A stretch of 64,000 nt of DNA from Globisporangium splendens (lineage: Eukaryota > Oomycota > Peronosporomycetes > Pythiales > Pythiaceae), in NCBI GenBank assembly GCA_006386115.1, contig VFIW01000004.1:744001-808000 (forward strand). Reading direction: 5' to 3'. Numbering within the stretch: the first letter of the stretch is position 1; each line of letters opens with the position of its first letter. The notes under the pieces are model-generated. The model worked only from the letters and a program-made list of their open reading frames with translations. It was not told the DNA's origin and made no database searches. Both the position numbers and the translations under genes were made by a program. Positions 1 to 10,358 of the stretch are shown here, piece after piece.

Positions 1-45
1 AAATCTTAACAGTCCCGGACAATTCCTTGCAAAATAGAACACTAT

Positions 46-996
46 CTAAATTGTCATTCTCTGTGCCTTTGCCTGCAGTTCCTTGAGCTGCTTGAAAAAG
101 TCTCGGAACGCGTCCTTGGGTTCTTTGTTCGTCGGGATGTAGTGGCCACCAGGATGCATGAAGATGTGCGGATCCACGAAGCCCTCAGCGACCTTTCTCG
201 ATCGCGCTGGCTCGATCACGGTGTCCGTCTCGCCGATCACGTGCAGCGTCGGCATCGCGAGCTTCAGTGCCGGGTTCCCGACGCACGGATCGCCTGGCTG
301 CGGTGCCGAGATGAAGATCCCGAACTTGAACACAAACGGAGAGTCCTCTGGTTTTTCATCTACAAAATGAAACAGAAGCCCCCAGATCAGAATATTCATT
401 TGCAATAGAGCAATGTACACAGAAGCAGGGGAAGCGCACGCTGGTTTTGCAAGACGAGCGACGCGGTGGTGCCACCCTGACTGAAGCCGAGGATACCGTC
501 GAACGGACCCTGCTCGCGGCACACCGCGCCGATGTACGCGATCGTTTCGTCCACGTGCGAGAGCGTGTATCCCTCGCCGTCTTCGTTTCGCTGGAACTGG
601 AACCACGAGTGACCCTGGGACTGCGCTGGCGCGTCTTCCTGCTCAGTGCTATTAACGTTGATTTACAGCGCGAATTAACATCTCAGCTCCACAGAAAATG
701 AGAGAAAGAACACAGGAATGGGAGAAACGCAGTCTCGATAAAGGGATCGTACCTCGCGGAGTCGTCTTTGTCTCGAGGCTCGCTCAGGAGCGGGCCATCA
801 ATGCACACTACGCAGCCAAGGCAATTAGGCAAGGATGGCTGTCAAGATGAGACCGTGACACTTATACCCGGACACATAACGCACCAAACTCGGCGCTGGA
901 CTTGAAGGCTCTGCGGAAGGCGGCGATACGGCCGCGCAGCGTCTCGCCGTCCTGGCCGTAGCCGTGGAGGCACAGCACGCGCAGCTTGTCGGTCAT
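46..996 (-). CDS. FSH/OVCA2-type serine hydrolase, four exons
   Basis: Alpha/beta hydrolase of the FSH1 family (FSH1/OVCA2-like carboxylic ester hydrolases). My splice model on the minus strand is 996-885, 807-753, 648-419 and 359-46, all GT-AG introns that keep frame. The N-terminus reads MTDKLRVLCLHGYGQDG, the oxyanion-hole strand typical of the family. The nucleophile elbow GFSQGG is in exon 3, and the acid (GETDTV) and histidine (GGHYIP) are in exon 4, so the whole Ser-Asp-His triad is visible. The spliced length of about 236 aa fits the family. The open frame 606-46 contains unspliced intron sequence and should not be used as the protein. A full-length LINE sits about 120 bp upstream in the opposite orientation. 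The substrate is unknown; members are usually general esterases. Confident on family, fairly confident on exon edges. Confidence 0.85.
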
Positions 997-1062
997 CTTG
1001 CGCTTTTCAGAGAGTGTGCGGTTCTGGGATGTGAGTGAATGCTGTTTGGGGTTCTGAAAGAT

Positions 1063-1074
1063 GATGACGTCATC
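1063..1074. promoter_or_regulatory. CRE/ATF-like palindrome upstream of the hydrolase gene
   Basis: GATGACGTCATC is a perfect 12-bp palindrome containing the bZIP core TGACGTCA, about 67 bp upstream of the hydrolase start codon at 996. Position and symmetry suggest a bZIP-binding site in the promoter. This is inferred from sequence only. The LINE-A insertion lies just beyond it at 1120. Confidence 0.4.
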
Positions 1075-1105
1075 CTATTTCAGCATGTCGCTTGAGTTGG
1101 ACGAG

Positions 1106-1119
1106 ACTATCGCCACCAG
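1106..1119. repeat. LINE-A target-site duplication, 5' copy
   Basis: ACTATCGCCACCAG occurs here and again, identical, at 10406-10419, directly after the LINE-A 3' tail. Identical 14-bp direct repeats at both ends mark target-primed insertion and set the element limits. Confidence 0.85.
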
Positions 1120-1283
1120 CACTTTCGATCTAGCCTTCTACAGGACAGACAGCCTTGGTACCAGCTGTTTGTATCGGGAGTACAAGTACCACGACGACAA
1201 TCGACAGTCCACTGCCAAGATCATTGGAAAGGGGCGAATATACTGAACTGAGTATACGAGCCTTTATAAAGAGCGATAAGCGA

Positions 1284-2384
1284 ATGCTCTCTCCTGAGGT
1301 CTCCATGACGAATATGGAGCAACCAAAGGAGGGGGCCGCGCGGAAGGAAGCTCCAGATGGTGTTTCCACGAAGACAGCCACCGCGCTGCGGAGTGGACGT
1401 GCGCAAGTCGACGCAGATGTGGCTGTACGAGCGTCGCAGTACGAAGAAGGGGGAGCCCTAGATTCTGTGCACACGAACGATACGGCCCAATTAAAAGCAG
1501 GAGGACAAGACAAGATAAGGACCATTGAAGAGGGCACGACACCATCGCGTGCGGAAGGTTCTCGAAAAGAAGCGTCGACGGAGACTACACCAGTGGAGAG
1601 ATACGAAGCCCTCGCCGCAAAGTTGCGTGTGTCACCAAACGCGGTCAACAAAGTGGAGATTGAATACGAAGTGCGGTTAATGTTCACGGCTCTTTACAAC
1701 GGGATGCGGATTCTGGAGAAACCAAAAAAGGCGAACGGCAATTACCCAACACTCAATGGAGAAGAAGCGGACGCACTGGTAGACCTTTTCCGTCTACTGG
1801 CAATTGAAAAGGGAAAATCCTTTCCGGAGTGGAAGCGGACGATCCAAGATTTATGCAAGGATATGCACCGATCATCTTGGACAGTGGTAGCGCTTATCCA
1901 AAAGAGAATTGACCAGAACAAGCTGGCAGAAGAAACCAAGGCTTCGCCATGGGGCTCGCAAACCAGCACCAACAGTCAAACAAAAGCCAAAGAGCAAGGT
2001 ACCCAACCCTTCACCTTCAAATCGGACAAATACTCGGAGGAGGAACAAAGCAACATGATCCGACACTGCAAGCAAAAGTTCGAGTACTCAGTAACCCTGC
2101 GCCAGCCGACAACGATGGAATGGGAAATCATGCTAGCGATCGTGGAAGGCGAACTCCTGATTCGACACCTGCCTCAATTCCTACGGCGAGTGTGTGATGG
2201 GACACCCTTTTCCGCTTCCAGAACACCATCGCAGCTCAGGTGGAAGGAGAGCTGGTCGGCAAATTATCGGATGCAACGCAAGTTTACAAAGATCACCAAT
2301 CGACCGGACGAATCGTGGAAGCCATCTTGCAAGCAGCGAGATACCGAAATGACGGCAAAATGGAAGAGACAATGGCGATGCTGA
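1284..2384 (+). pseudogene. LINE-A ORF1, N-terminal part (before frame break)
   Basis: ATG at 1284 opens a hydrophilic, Lys/Glu/Thr-rich region with no recognised domain. The frame is coherent to about 2210; beyond that the sense sequence continues in the frame one base back, which reads FQNTIAAQVEGELVGK and joins the large ORF1 frame. The last 57 or so codons here (to 2384) are therefore probably out-of-frame reading. No classic slippery heptamer is visible at the shift (ACA CCC TTT TCC), so I favour a 1-nt indel over programmed frameshifting. Confidence 0.6.
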
Positions 2385-5281
2385 AAGACCTCAAAGCTGC
2401 GGAATATAATGACAGTACTCATTCTCTTCACTTCTATTTCTTTGACAGGAGCACAGCGGCGAAATGGAACAAAATGACGATCCCCTTCCGACGCCAATTG
2501 GTGCAGCTCATATCCGCACACCAGACGGAGACAACCGGAGAGCGACCGGAGGCAAACAACGTTTGGAACAGGCAATTGGGAGCGGACGGGCTACAAAACG
2601 CAGAATCGAGATCCAGGTACAAAATTCAGCTTTTGAACACTGCTCGCTCAATGAATATGGCCTTGTTTTTAGAATACTTGAAGCAGACGACAGGCAAGCG
2701 ATTCTACGCCTACCCACTTGATCAGTACGGCCCAAGATCCAACCAATCGCAGTGGTGGGAGGTGCTCTTTGAAGACGAATTGTGTCCAAAAGCGCTTATC
2801 GATGTCAGACGAATTATTTGGCGAGGGCGAACGATCATCCTTCACCACGCATCCAAGTATCGAATTGCTCCTTGTTTAATCTGCGGGGCAGCGGGACATT
2901 TCGCGCGAGCATGTAAGGCAACGGAAGAGGAACTAAAAACTAACAACTGTATTTACGCAGATGACGAAATCGTGAGTAAACTTCCGAGAAAGCCAGCCAC
3001 TTTCACAAGTGCAGCGGAAATAAAAGAGTCGGTCTCAGACAGTATCGACAAACAGAAACAGCCCCTTCAACCAGCAGCAGAGAGTCCTCAAGCCAGTGAG
3101 GAAAACAAGCCGAGCGAGAACGCGAATCCCGTGACGCCAGACGTGACCAACACGTCCAGCCCACAACCGAACTCCAACCCAAGAAATCTAACAAAAAATG
3201 CATCGTTTACAGTGGGAACAGGAATTCCAGTACAACAAATCGGCAATCTCAAAGAACAGGCGAAGGCGAAACCAAACGGCGGAGTAGCGAATACAAAAGG
3301 ACCCGTGTCAAAGGCAAGCCAGAAAAATGGACCAAGACAAATCTCCAAGGAGGACATCCGATGGGCAAAAGAACTGATGCGCTTTCGACGAGATATGGAC
3401 GAGCTGATGAAGGTGCACGTGGAAAGACAAGCCGAGCTCAACCCGAACCGTAACGACATCATGGACTGGGATGGGGAGTACACGCTTCAAGACGTGATGG
3501 ACGCCAACGGACTTGCAGAAGCAACGACACCACCTACCGGAAATTGCCAATTTTATGCAGTGGCGGAAGCGATGCTCCAAATCACGCATGACAACATGGC
3601 CAATGAGAAGCTGCTGGAGGCAACGGCGAGCAGAATCAAGCAAAGTATGAACGCGGCCGCACGTCTCAACTTCGATCTTGAATTCCCTGAAGGAACGCAT
3701 CTGGGAATACTCGAAGCATTGGGGAGAGGGGATCGAAAAATGAGCCCAAAAGAAAGGAAAGCAGATGTTCTCGACTATTTCAATGATATCGCAAGCAGCT
3801 CCTCCAGCCGATCGTCGACGCTGCCAGGGTCCATGTGGGGTGGACCGGAGTCCTTGCGGATGGCTGCCAAGGCTTTGCAGAGAAAAGTCTTCGTGCTCAT
3901 CGAGACAACGTACAGAAACCGAAAAGGGTTTGCAATTTACAAGCCACAATCCAGAGTCCACGCAGGAGGCCAGTTTCTGTCAGCCAAAGAGCATGCGTGC
4001 ACGGGGAAGCAATGGGAAGACGAGCTTCGTCAGGACAGAATCGAAGCAGAGGCTACGAGCAGTCCACTTCCAATCGTGATGAAATTCGCAAAAGAACACT
4101 ACAACAGTCTGCATTTCAGAACCCTAAACGAACCATCGTCACCGGCGAATATGACGAGCTCCTCGTTAGCGAAGCATCTCCAAGGATCCGAAAGGAGCAA
4201 GACGGAGTTCAAGACTGACCGATCCGGCCAATTCGACTTCGAACCAGTTGCGGAGGATTCAATGGAGGAAAGCGACAATTCCAGTTTGGAAGATTTAGAG
4301 GTGGCTCCATCGCTGGAGGAGCGAGAAAAGTTCGAGCCAAACCAGCTCAGCGGACATCACGGTTGGTCGTTCGCATCTCAGGAGAATCAGCTTGTGGTGT
4401 ATCACTCGCCCACAACCGAGTTACCTCCACAACCCAGGAAGCGAGATAGAGACGAAACCCTGATGCTCACAGCCGGAGATGGTGACGACGCGATGAACCT
4501 GAACAGCCCCAATGTCCCCCTCAAGAAAACCAGAACGCTCTCGAGACGTTTGGCGATCGAAGGAGACTCCATGCAGAAACGCAGAGACCTCGAGCGCACG
4601 CTGCAGGAGCATTGGGAAGGGTTCCAGGAGCAATGGAAACAAGAAACCAAATGCCCCTTTCCTCTGCTCTCGTCCAATCATGATGTATGGACGCAGGCAG
4701 CTCTCAATGAATGGGAGCGAATTCTAGCGATGTTGAAGACGTCGCCAGGACCGCATCATGTGCTGAACCACCTCAGAGGGCCAACGCTAGTGGACTTGAC
4801 ACAAGTACTGCGCGAACAGGTGATTGAGGAAGGACTCAAACGTCTTTTATACCGCACCGATGAAGCAGAAACCAAGGTATGGATTACAGGCTGGTTTGAC
4901 AGGATTGCAACGGCAACCACGAAGCAACAACGGGCGGCACTACTCAACTCCAAGGAAGACTGGTCGATGCTAGGAAGAATGAAGTACGGTGGTCTCGAAG
5001 TTTTGCGACTTTGTCACCCGACCCAGCAAGAGAAGCTCAGCCGCTACATCATCTGCACAGTGGTGTATGAGGAGGAGCTGCAGACGTTCAGGTCTAGCGA
5101 CGCCGAAGACCCAGACAACCTGTACGAGGCGATTGAAGACTTCTGTGCGATGTTGAAGCAAACCAGAGAACTCAAAGCAGCCTTCAAGAGCGGAGAGGAG
5201 CTCAGCGAGTGGTCAGCTCTATCGGTGATTATGGCTCAAGTCACCATGGAAGTGGACTCGGTCGAGCCCTCAAGGTACTAA
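2240..5281 (+). CDS. LINE-A ORF1 main part: zinc knuckle plus OTU-like cysteine protease domain
   Basis: Open frame of 1013 codons; it has no ATG at 2240 (GTG) and is really the continuation of the frame opened at 1284. Around residues 211-225 is a retroviral-type zinc knuckle, CLICGAAGHFARAC (CX2CX4HX4C), expected to bind nucleic acid. Residues about 430-625 resemble an OTU cysteine protease: TGNCQFYAVAEAM matches the catalytic-Cys motif and HYNSLHF the catalytic-His motif some 185 residues later. The middle (about 250-400) is low complexity, rich in Pro, Asn and Lys. The C-terminus has acidic and coiled stretches. It probably forms the LINE RNP; the protease role is unknown. It stops 49 bp before ORF2. 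Confidence 0.75.
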   Translation: MEGELVGKLSDATQVYKDHQSTGRIVEAILQAARYRNDGKMEETMAMLKDLKAAEYNDSTHSLHFYFFDRSTAAKWNKMTIPFRRQLVQLISAHQTETTGERPEANNVWNRQLGADGLQNAESRSRYKIQLLNTARSMNMALFLEYLKQTTGKRFYAYPLDQYGPRSNQSQWWEVLFEDELCPKALIDVRRIIWRGRTIILHHASKYRIAPCLICGAAGHFARACKATEEELKTNNCIYADDEIVSKLPRKPATFTSAAEIKESVSDSIDKQKQPLQPAAESPQASEENKPSENANPVTPDVTNTSSPQPNSNPRNLTKNASFTVGTGIPVQQIGNLKEQAKAKPNGGVANTKGPVSKASQKNGPRQISKEDIRWAKELMRFRRDMDELMKVHVERQAELNPNRNDIMDWDGEYTLQDVMDANGLAEATTPPTGNCQFYAVAEAMLQITHDNMANEKLLEATASRIKQSMNAAARLNFDLEFPEGTHLGILEALGRGDRKMSPKERKADVLDYFNDIASSSSSRSSTLPGSMWGGPESLRMAAKALQRKVFVLIETTYRNRKGFAIYKPQSRVHAGGQFLSAKEHACTGKQWEDELRQDRIEAEATSSPLPIVMKFAKEHYNSLHFRTLNEPSSPANMTSSSLAKHLQGSERSKTEFKTDRSGQFDFEPVAEDSMEESDNSSLEDLEVAPSLEEREKFEPNQLSGHHGWSFASQENQLVVYHSPTTELPPQPRKRDRDETLMLTAGDGDDAMNLNSPNVPLKKTRTLSRRLAIEGDSMQKRRDLERTLQEHWEGFQEQWKQETKCPFPLLSSNHDVWTQAALNEWERILAMLKTSPGPHHVLNHLRGPTLVDLTQVLREQVIEEGLKRLLYRTDEAETKVWITGWFDRIATATTKQQRAALLNSKEDWSMLGRMKYGGLEVLRLCHPTQQEKLSRYIICTVVYEEELQTFRSSDAEDPDNLYEAIEDFCAMLKQTRELKAAFKSGEELSEWSALSVIMAQVTMEVDSVEPSRY

Positions 5282-5330
5282 AGGCACGACACCAACAGGT
5301 AACCAAGATGGCAGTAGCCCAGGTACAGAA

Positions 5331-8300
5331 ATGTACGCCGCGCTACATGCCCTCAAGAATGCATTTTACAAAAACCAAAAAAAGGAAAAAAGATCATGTC
5401 CTAACACGCTACGGGTATTAACTCAGAACGTGTGCGGATTCAAAAAGAAAGAACGAACAAAATGGTTAGAGGATCTCAAGGGGGCACTAACCGCAGAAAA
5501 GTATGATATCATTTATTTGCAGGAAACGAGGATCACCACAGCCAAAGAAGAACGCAGACTCCGACAATACTGGAACCGAATATGGGGGATTACAAACCTG
5601 GACGAACCAACGTCCTTTTGGTCCATCCATCCAGACGCGACCGGCGGAGTGGCAATACTCACAAATCCGAAGACGATTAGCGAAACACAACTGATCGAGG
5701 AATCCAAGTGGACAAATCGCACAGTCGCTATCAAGTCCGAGGGAGTGGTGTGGATTAATGTGTACGCACCCAACAAGAAATCAGAGCGAGAACACTTCTT
5801 CCGACGCCTAAACGAGGAGCTCCAGATTCATCGCGCAGCAGCAGTGCTCGGAGGCGACTTCGATTGTGTGATCGACAAGCAACGAGACCGGTACCAAAGA
5901 GGAGTTCTGCTACCGATGCAATGCGAAAGTGCAGAACTGAGAAGATTAGTGACGGAGTGGAGCATACACGACGCACGGGAGCTAGTGGAGGATCCGGAGT
6001 GGCCAGTGCAGCGAGAACCGACGGAGCATTTCACATACTGGAGAAAAAACTCAGCCAGTCGACTCGACCGATTCTATATAGCAGGGAATCTGGGAAGCGC
6101 CGTGCAATGGGAGGCCATAGAGCTACCCAAGCGCTACTCGGACCACCAAGCAGTAGTGCTGCATATGAAATGGACGAGTCAACCGCAGAGACCAAGGAAG
6201 GTGAACAAGTGCAGGTACCCGATACGTACTTCGCGTCCTGATTTGGTGCGGACTGGAGTGCAACAGGCAATCAGTCGCGAGCTGGAGCTGATGCAGAGTG
6301 AAGGACCAATCGAGTGGAACCATCTGGAGAAGCGTATCATCCAAGCAATACTGAGAGTGAGTCGAGCAGAGAGGCGGCAAGTGCGAAGATACCAGCAAAA
6401 GTTGGAGGATCAGCAGCACCAACCGGTGAAACGCTCAAGGCGTCAGCTGATCGAAGAACAAGCAAACGCGGCAAGAGAGGCAGCAGAGTTTAAATTCGGT
6501 AAGTATATGCAAGCAACGCAGGGGGATGTTCGTCATTTCTTTCGGAGGATCGCCAACTGGCAGCGGGATCAAACAATTTCGCGATTGGAACCGACCCCCG
6601 GAAGGTACCACCCACCAAATGCGAGTCTAGCGGACATCATGGGGACAGAATGGCACCAAATCACCGGCCAGAGCCATGCTACGGTCCCTCCGCACAAGGC
6701 TGAACTGCGATTCGATGCACTGGTGTACATTCCGGAAACTCGGAAAGTCACGGAAGCGCAAAACCAAGACTTGATGGCACCCATTACTGAAAACGAAGTA
6801 CGAGAGGCAATCGCGGCTTTACATTGGCATAAGGCAGGAGGCGTGGACAGTCTGAACAATGACTTCTACAAGGATTGCGAGGACGCGATGGTCGACGTTT
6901 TGGTGCGGGAATTCAACAACATCCAACGCGGGGCACCCATGCCAAGATCATTCGGCCAAGGAATCGTTATTCCGTTGCGCAAGAAAGGAGATTCGCCATA
7001 TCCCCTCGATTACAGACCAATCACTCTGCTTACGACCACCTACAAGTTGTTTGCAAAAGTCCTAGCAACAAGGTTGCAAGACATCCTTCTGTGGATCATC
7101 GGAGAAGAACAACAAGGCTTCGTACGCGACCGACTGATGGAGAACGCGATCCTCATCATGCAAGCCGCATTGGATAAAGCGTACCACAGCAGCACTGAAG
7201 GGTTCGATGACGCTCCGGGAATTGTGATGCTTGACTTCATGAAGGCTTACGACACACTGGACAGAGACTTTCTGTACCTTGTGCTGAGCAAGTTCGGCTT
7301 TGGGCGACAATTTGTGGATTTAGTACGTCGAATGCACACGGACACTACGGCGCAGTACCTGGTGAACGGTGAACTGTCGAAAGAATGGGAGGTCAAGTCG
7401 GGGATTCGTCAAGGTTGCCCCCTGGCCCCTCTGCTGTTTATCGTTGCCGCGGAGATTCTCGCACTGGCAGTACAACAAGACCCCTATCTGGAAGGAATTT
7501 GTGCGACCAGATCAGGAGCAGAACCCCATCTTATTTCGACCTTCGTCGACGACTCTGCTGTCTTTTTGAAACAAGGGAGACAGCTGCCTCGGTTGATGCA
7601 GCTGCTGTCCGAGTTTGGCCAGCAATCAGGTCTGCACGTGCAACCAACGAAAAGCAGCTACATCTGTCTCAACACAGCAGTAGTCCAAGAACAAAGATGC
7701 GGCATTCCAATCCTGAAGCATGGAGAGACGGTGAGGTACCTTGGCATCCAAATAGGAACCGGGAACATCACGCAAGCTAATTGGGAGGATCGCCTGCAAA
7801 AGCTCCGAACCAGATTGATTATCGCAGCCAAAGTCTCCAACAGTGTGGTGGGGAGAGTGCTTATACTGAATTCGGTCTTGCTGCCGTCGATTCTATTCAC
7901 TGCCGGCTACATCAAGCCCCCAGCGAAGGTTGTGGATCAGCTAGTGAACCTACAAAAGCAATTTTTGTGGAAATCGACACTCGGCACAGACGGCACGAGG
8001 CACAAGGTGAGTCCTTCCCTGCTCTACCTGCCGGTCAAGGAAGGAGGTATTGGTCTCTATTCAATACCTCTGGCAATAAAGCGACAAGCGATGCGACGGA
8101 CAACTCGGTGGCTACAGCGAGCGCGAGACAGGTATACAGAAGCTTGGCATGAACAGGTTCATCAGGACAAAAGTCAAAACTGGGGATGCTGCGCGATCTC
8201 ACCCAAGGAGCGAAGCCAGCACGCACAGGCAAGGCTGTACCAGACGAACAATATCCACAGACTCGGGTGGGAGTATCTCGGTGAAGACCTGGTGGCTGCA

Positions 8301-8957
8301 GAGGGACGCAATCCCGCGTGGAAAGACAATCTAAAGCGGCAAATGGAATCCTTGCTACCGACCGTGGACCTCGAGTGGAGATCAGACGGACGTGTAGGTG
8401 TGTACTTTGGGAGAAAACCTGAGCAGACGATACATCAGCTATCGGAAGAGACTCGAGCGTTCTGGCCATCCTTCCAGTGGAACGACAACCCCTGGATAAT
8501 CGACAGCCAAGGCGAACAGTACACGGTCAAAACGGTTTCTTTCCTGAAGGAATGCAATTTGGCCAGCTTCAACGTGAGAAGGGAAGAAGAGCGAGTTTTC
8601 TCCGTGCGGCTACCAACCATGACGGCGACTCTCACGTCCAAACGAAGGGCCGTCCTGCGAAAACTCGTAACCAGCATCATTCTATGCTCACCGGAGACAG
8701 AAATCGATGCAGGCAACCAGCTAATCAGTCAGCAGGAGCCGTGGAGCAGGAAACCCACAAAACGAGAGTACAAGTGGATCAGCAACGGCATGGGAACCAT
8801 CACCGCGGTGCCAGTATCGGAGAGGAGCCACACGGACTACATTCAGATGCAACGGCAAGCAAATGGAGTTCTCTGGACAGTGACCGACTGGACCGGGGAT
8901 GCTACTTGCCAACAAGACGTTGCAATGATCGAAGAAGAAATAAAGACTGTAGGGTAG
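5331..8957 (+). CDS. LINE-A ORF2: AP endonuclease and reverse transcriptase
   Basis: 1208 codons from ATG 5331. The endonuclease spans residues about 25-285: LTQNVCGF, YLQETRI, INVYAPN, LGGDFDCVID and YSDHQAV correspond to the metal-binding and catalytic strands of APE-type LINE nucleases. The reverse transcriptase spans about 490-820: LDYRPITLL, VMLDFMKAYDTLD, GIRQGCPLAPLLF and the catalytic FVDDSAVF (F-x-D-D). The reading frame is interrupted by TAG at 8955-8957, after which the same frame continues with the finger and RNase H (next entry). Proteins of this type nick target DNA and copy the element RNA at the nick. Confidence 0.9.
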   Translation: MYAALHALKNAFYKNQKKEKRSCPNTLRVLTQNVCGFKKKERTKWLEDLKGALTAEKYDIIYLQETRITTAKEERRLRQYWNRIWGITNLDEPTSFWSIHPDATGGVAILTNPKTISETQLIEESKWTNRTVAIKSEGVVWINVYAPNKKSEREHFFRRLNEELQIHRAAAVLGGDFDCVIDKQRDRYQRGVLLPMQCESAELRRLVTEWSIHDARELVEDPEWPVQREPTEHFTYWRKNSASRLDRFYIAGNLGSAVQWEAIELPKRYSDHQAVVLHMKWTSQPQRPRKVNKCRYPIRTSRPDLVRTGVQQAISRELELMQSEGPIEWNHLEKRIIQAILRVSRAERRQVRRYQQKLEDQQHQPVKRSRRQLIEEQANAAREAAEFKFGKYMQATQGDVRHFFRRIANWQRDQTISRLEPTPGRYHPPNASLADIMGTEWHQITGQSHATVPPHKAELRFDALVYIPETRKVTEAQNQDLMAPITENEVREAIAALHWHKAGGVDSLNNDFYKDCEDAMVDVLVREFNNIQRGAPMPRSFGQGIVIPLRKKGDSPYPLDYRPITLLTTTYKLFAKVLATRLQDILLWIIGEEQQGFVRDRLMENAILIMQAALDKAYHSSTEGFDDAPGIVMLDFMKAYDTLDRDFLYLVLSKFGFGRQFVDLVRRMHTDTTAQYLVNGELSKEWEVKSGIRQGCPLAPLLFIVAAEILALAVQQDPYLEGICATRSGAEPHLISTFVDDSAVFLKQGRQLPRLMQLLSEFGQQSGLHVQPTKSSYICLNTAVVQEQRCGIPILKHGETVRYLGIQIGTGNITQANWEDRLQKLRTRLIIAAKVSNSVVGRVLILNSVLLPSILFTAGYIKPPAKVVDQLVNLQKQFLWKSTLGTDGTRHKVSPSLLYLPVKEGGIGLYSIPLAIKRQAMRRTTRWLQRARDRYTEAWHEQVHQDKSQNWGCCAISPKERSQHAQARLYQTNNIHRLGWEYLGEDLVAAEGRNPAWKDNLKRQMESLLPTVDLEWRSDGRVGVYFGRKPEQTIHQLSEETRAFWPSFQWNDNPWIIDSQGEQYTVKTVSFLKECNLASFNVRREEERVFSVRLPTMTATLTSKRRAVLRKLVTSIILCSPETEIDAGNQLISQQEPWSRKPTKREYKWISNGMGTITAVPVSERSHTDYIQMQRQANGVLWTVTDWTGDATCQQDVAMIEEEIKTVG

Positions 8958-10358
8958 ACATTCAAACCTCACCCGCTCACGACGCAGTGTCCGTGGCTGG
9001 TGCATGAACGTACTCCCCCAAACAGCATCCAGAAGACAATTGACCGAGCAAGAACACGGAGGCTGCACAGCAAGCTGTATCAAGGTCTCGGAGTACTCGT
9101 AGACAAGCTCAACGAAGTCGCGAAAACGGATCAGTGGTACAGTCATGTGCAGTATCGGCTACCAGCAGATCTATGGAAACAACGAGGATGTCTTACACCG
9201 TATCAGATGTGGACGACATACCGGATTTCTACGATGCAGCTCAACCTGTTCCATCCGGGAAGGATCGAGTCTTCGGCATGCCCAAGCAATGCCGGATGTG
9301 GGGAAACAAAAGAAACTATCTCACACATAGTCTGGAGTTGCAAGCGAGCACAAGCCGCGTGGACGGCGTTCCTCGGGCGATGGATTGGTCGAACATTGAC
9401 GGAGCAAGCACTCAATCTCTTCCTGCCGCATATTGCTAGCCGCTCAGCCCCACCAGGTCAACGATCTTTGCTCCGGGAATTGGAAAAGAGCTTCGGGTTC
9501 ATTACTCCGGAACACTCGACAGCACTACAGAAACTCTGGTTTATAGTCACATCAAGCATCCCAGTACTGCTGTGGAGAACGAGAGTGGAAATAGTGCATG
9601 AACGGCAACACGTTGCTATCGAAGAAAGCACCAAGCGTGTGTGGACTGCGTGTGTGATGCAAGTGCGAGCTGTGGCTCATCGGATGAGAACGCTCAAAGG
9701 AGAAAAGATCAATGCAACTTGCCTGAGCCAACTGCTCAGCGTACTGGAGAGACAAGACATGTCGCGCCAACTTGAAGCGTGGGCGACGGCGCGTTTGTAT
9801 TTCGATGGAGGTGCACGCGGCAACCCAGGTCCAGGAGGCAGCGGATGGGCACTCATCTTCCTGAATGAACGCACCAATCGATGGGAACTCAAAGCATGCG
9901 GCTATGCGTGCATGGGACCAGAAGTCACGAACAACCGGTGCGAATACAGCGCGCTGAAAGATGGCCTGGCATACAGTGCACACTACCTACAGCACTACGA
10001 AGTCAAGTTGGAAGTCTTCGGAGACAGCCAAATGATTATCGCAGCCCAGAACGGGTTCGCCTCAATACGCCAGACCGAGTTGCAGCCACTAGCAGTTCGG
10101 GTAAACCAAATCATCGCCAACTTTGCGTGGATCTCCTGGAATCACACAAAACGAGAACAAAACAAGATGGCCGATCTTCTCGCCAACGTGGCAATGAACT
10201 CCAAGAGTGCGAAGATACTCACCGACGAATCGCGGGGGAACGATCAAATTCTTATGTCCCAAGTCGCAGTTCTACTCGACAATGATATTGGTGCCACACC
10301 GTCAAAACTTAGAAACACCTCACTGTCAGCAGTGTTAATGAGACTCCGGAATTCTTAA
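8958..10358 (+). pseudogene. LINE-A ORF2 C-terminal part: zinc finger and RNase H, behind an in-frame TAG
   Basis: This is in the same frame as the RT ORF and separated from it by one TAG codon. Sequence on both sides of the stop is coherent (KTVG stop TFKPHPLTTQ), so this is a nonsense mutation or a readthrough site, not a separate gene. Around 9280-9350 is a Cys/His cluster (CPSNAGCGETKETISHIVWSC) typical of the LINE zf-RVT region. From about 9795 comes RNase H: YFDGGARGNPGPGG, NNRCEYSALKDGL, VFGDSQMI and NKMADLLAN supply the D-E-D-D acidic residues. The GNPGPGG signature is that of the archaeal-like RNase H reported in oomycete and plant LINEs. Confidence 0.85.

Noticed and set aside
46..606. 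Single 186-codon minus-strand ORF as the hydrolase
   Set aside because: It merges intron and wrong-frame exon sequence. The GFSQGG nucleophile lies in another frame and is only recovered with the four-exon model.
2205..2216. Programmed -1 frameshift in LINE ORF1
   Set aside because: The sequence ACA CCC TTT TCC does not present a standard slippery heptamer in the zero frame; a simple indel is more likely.
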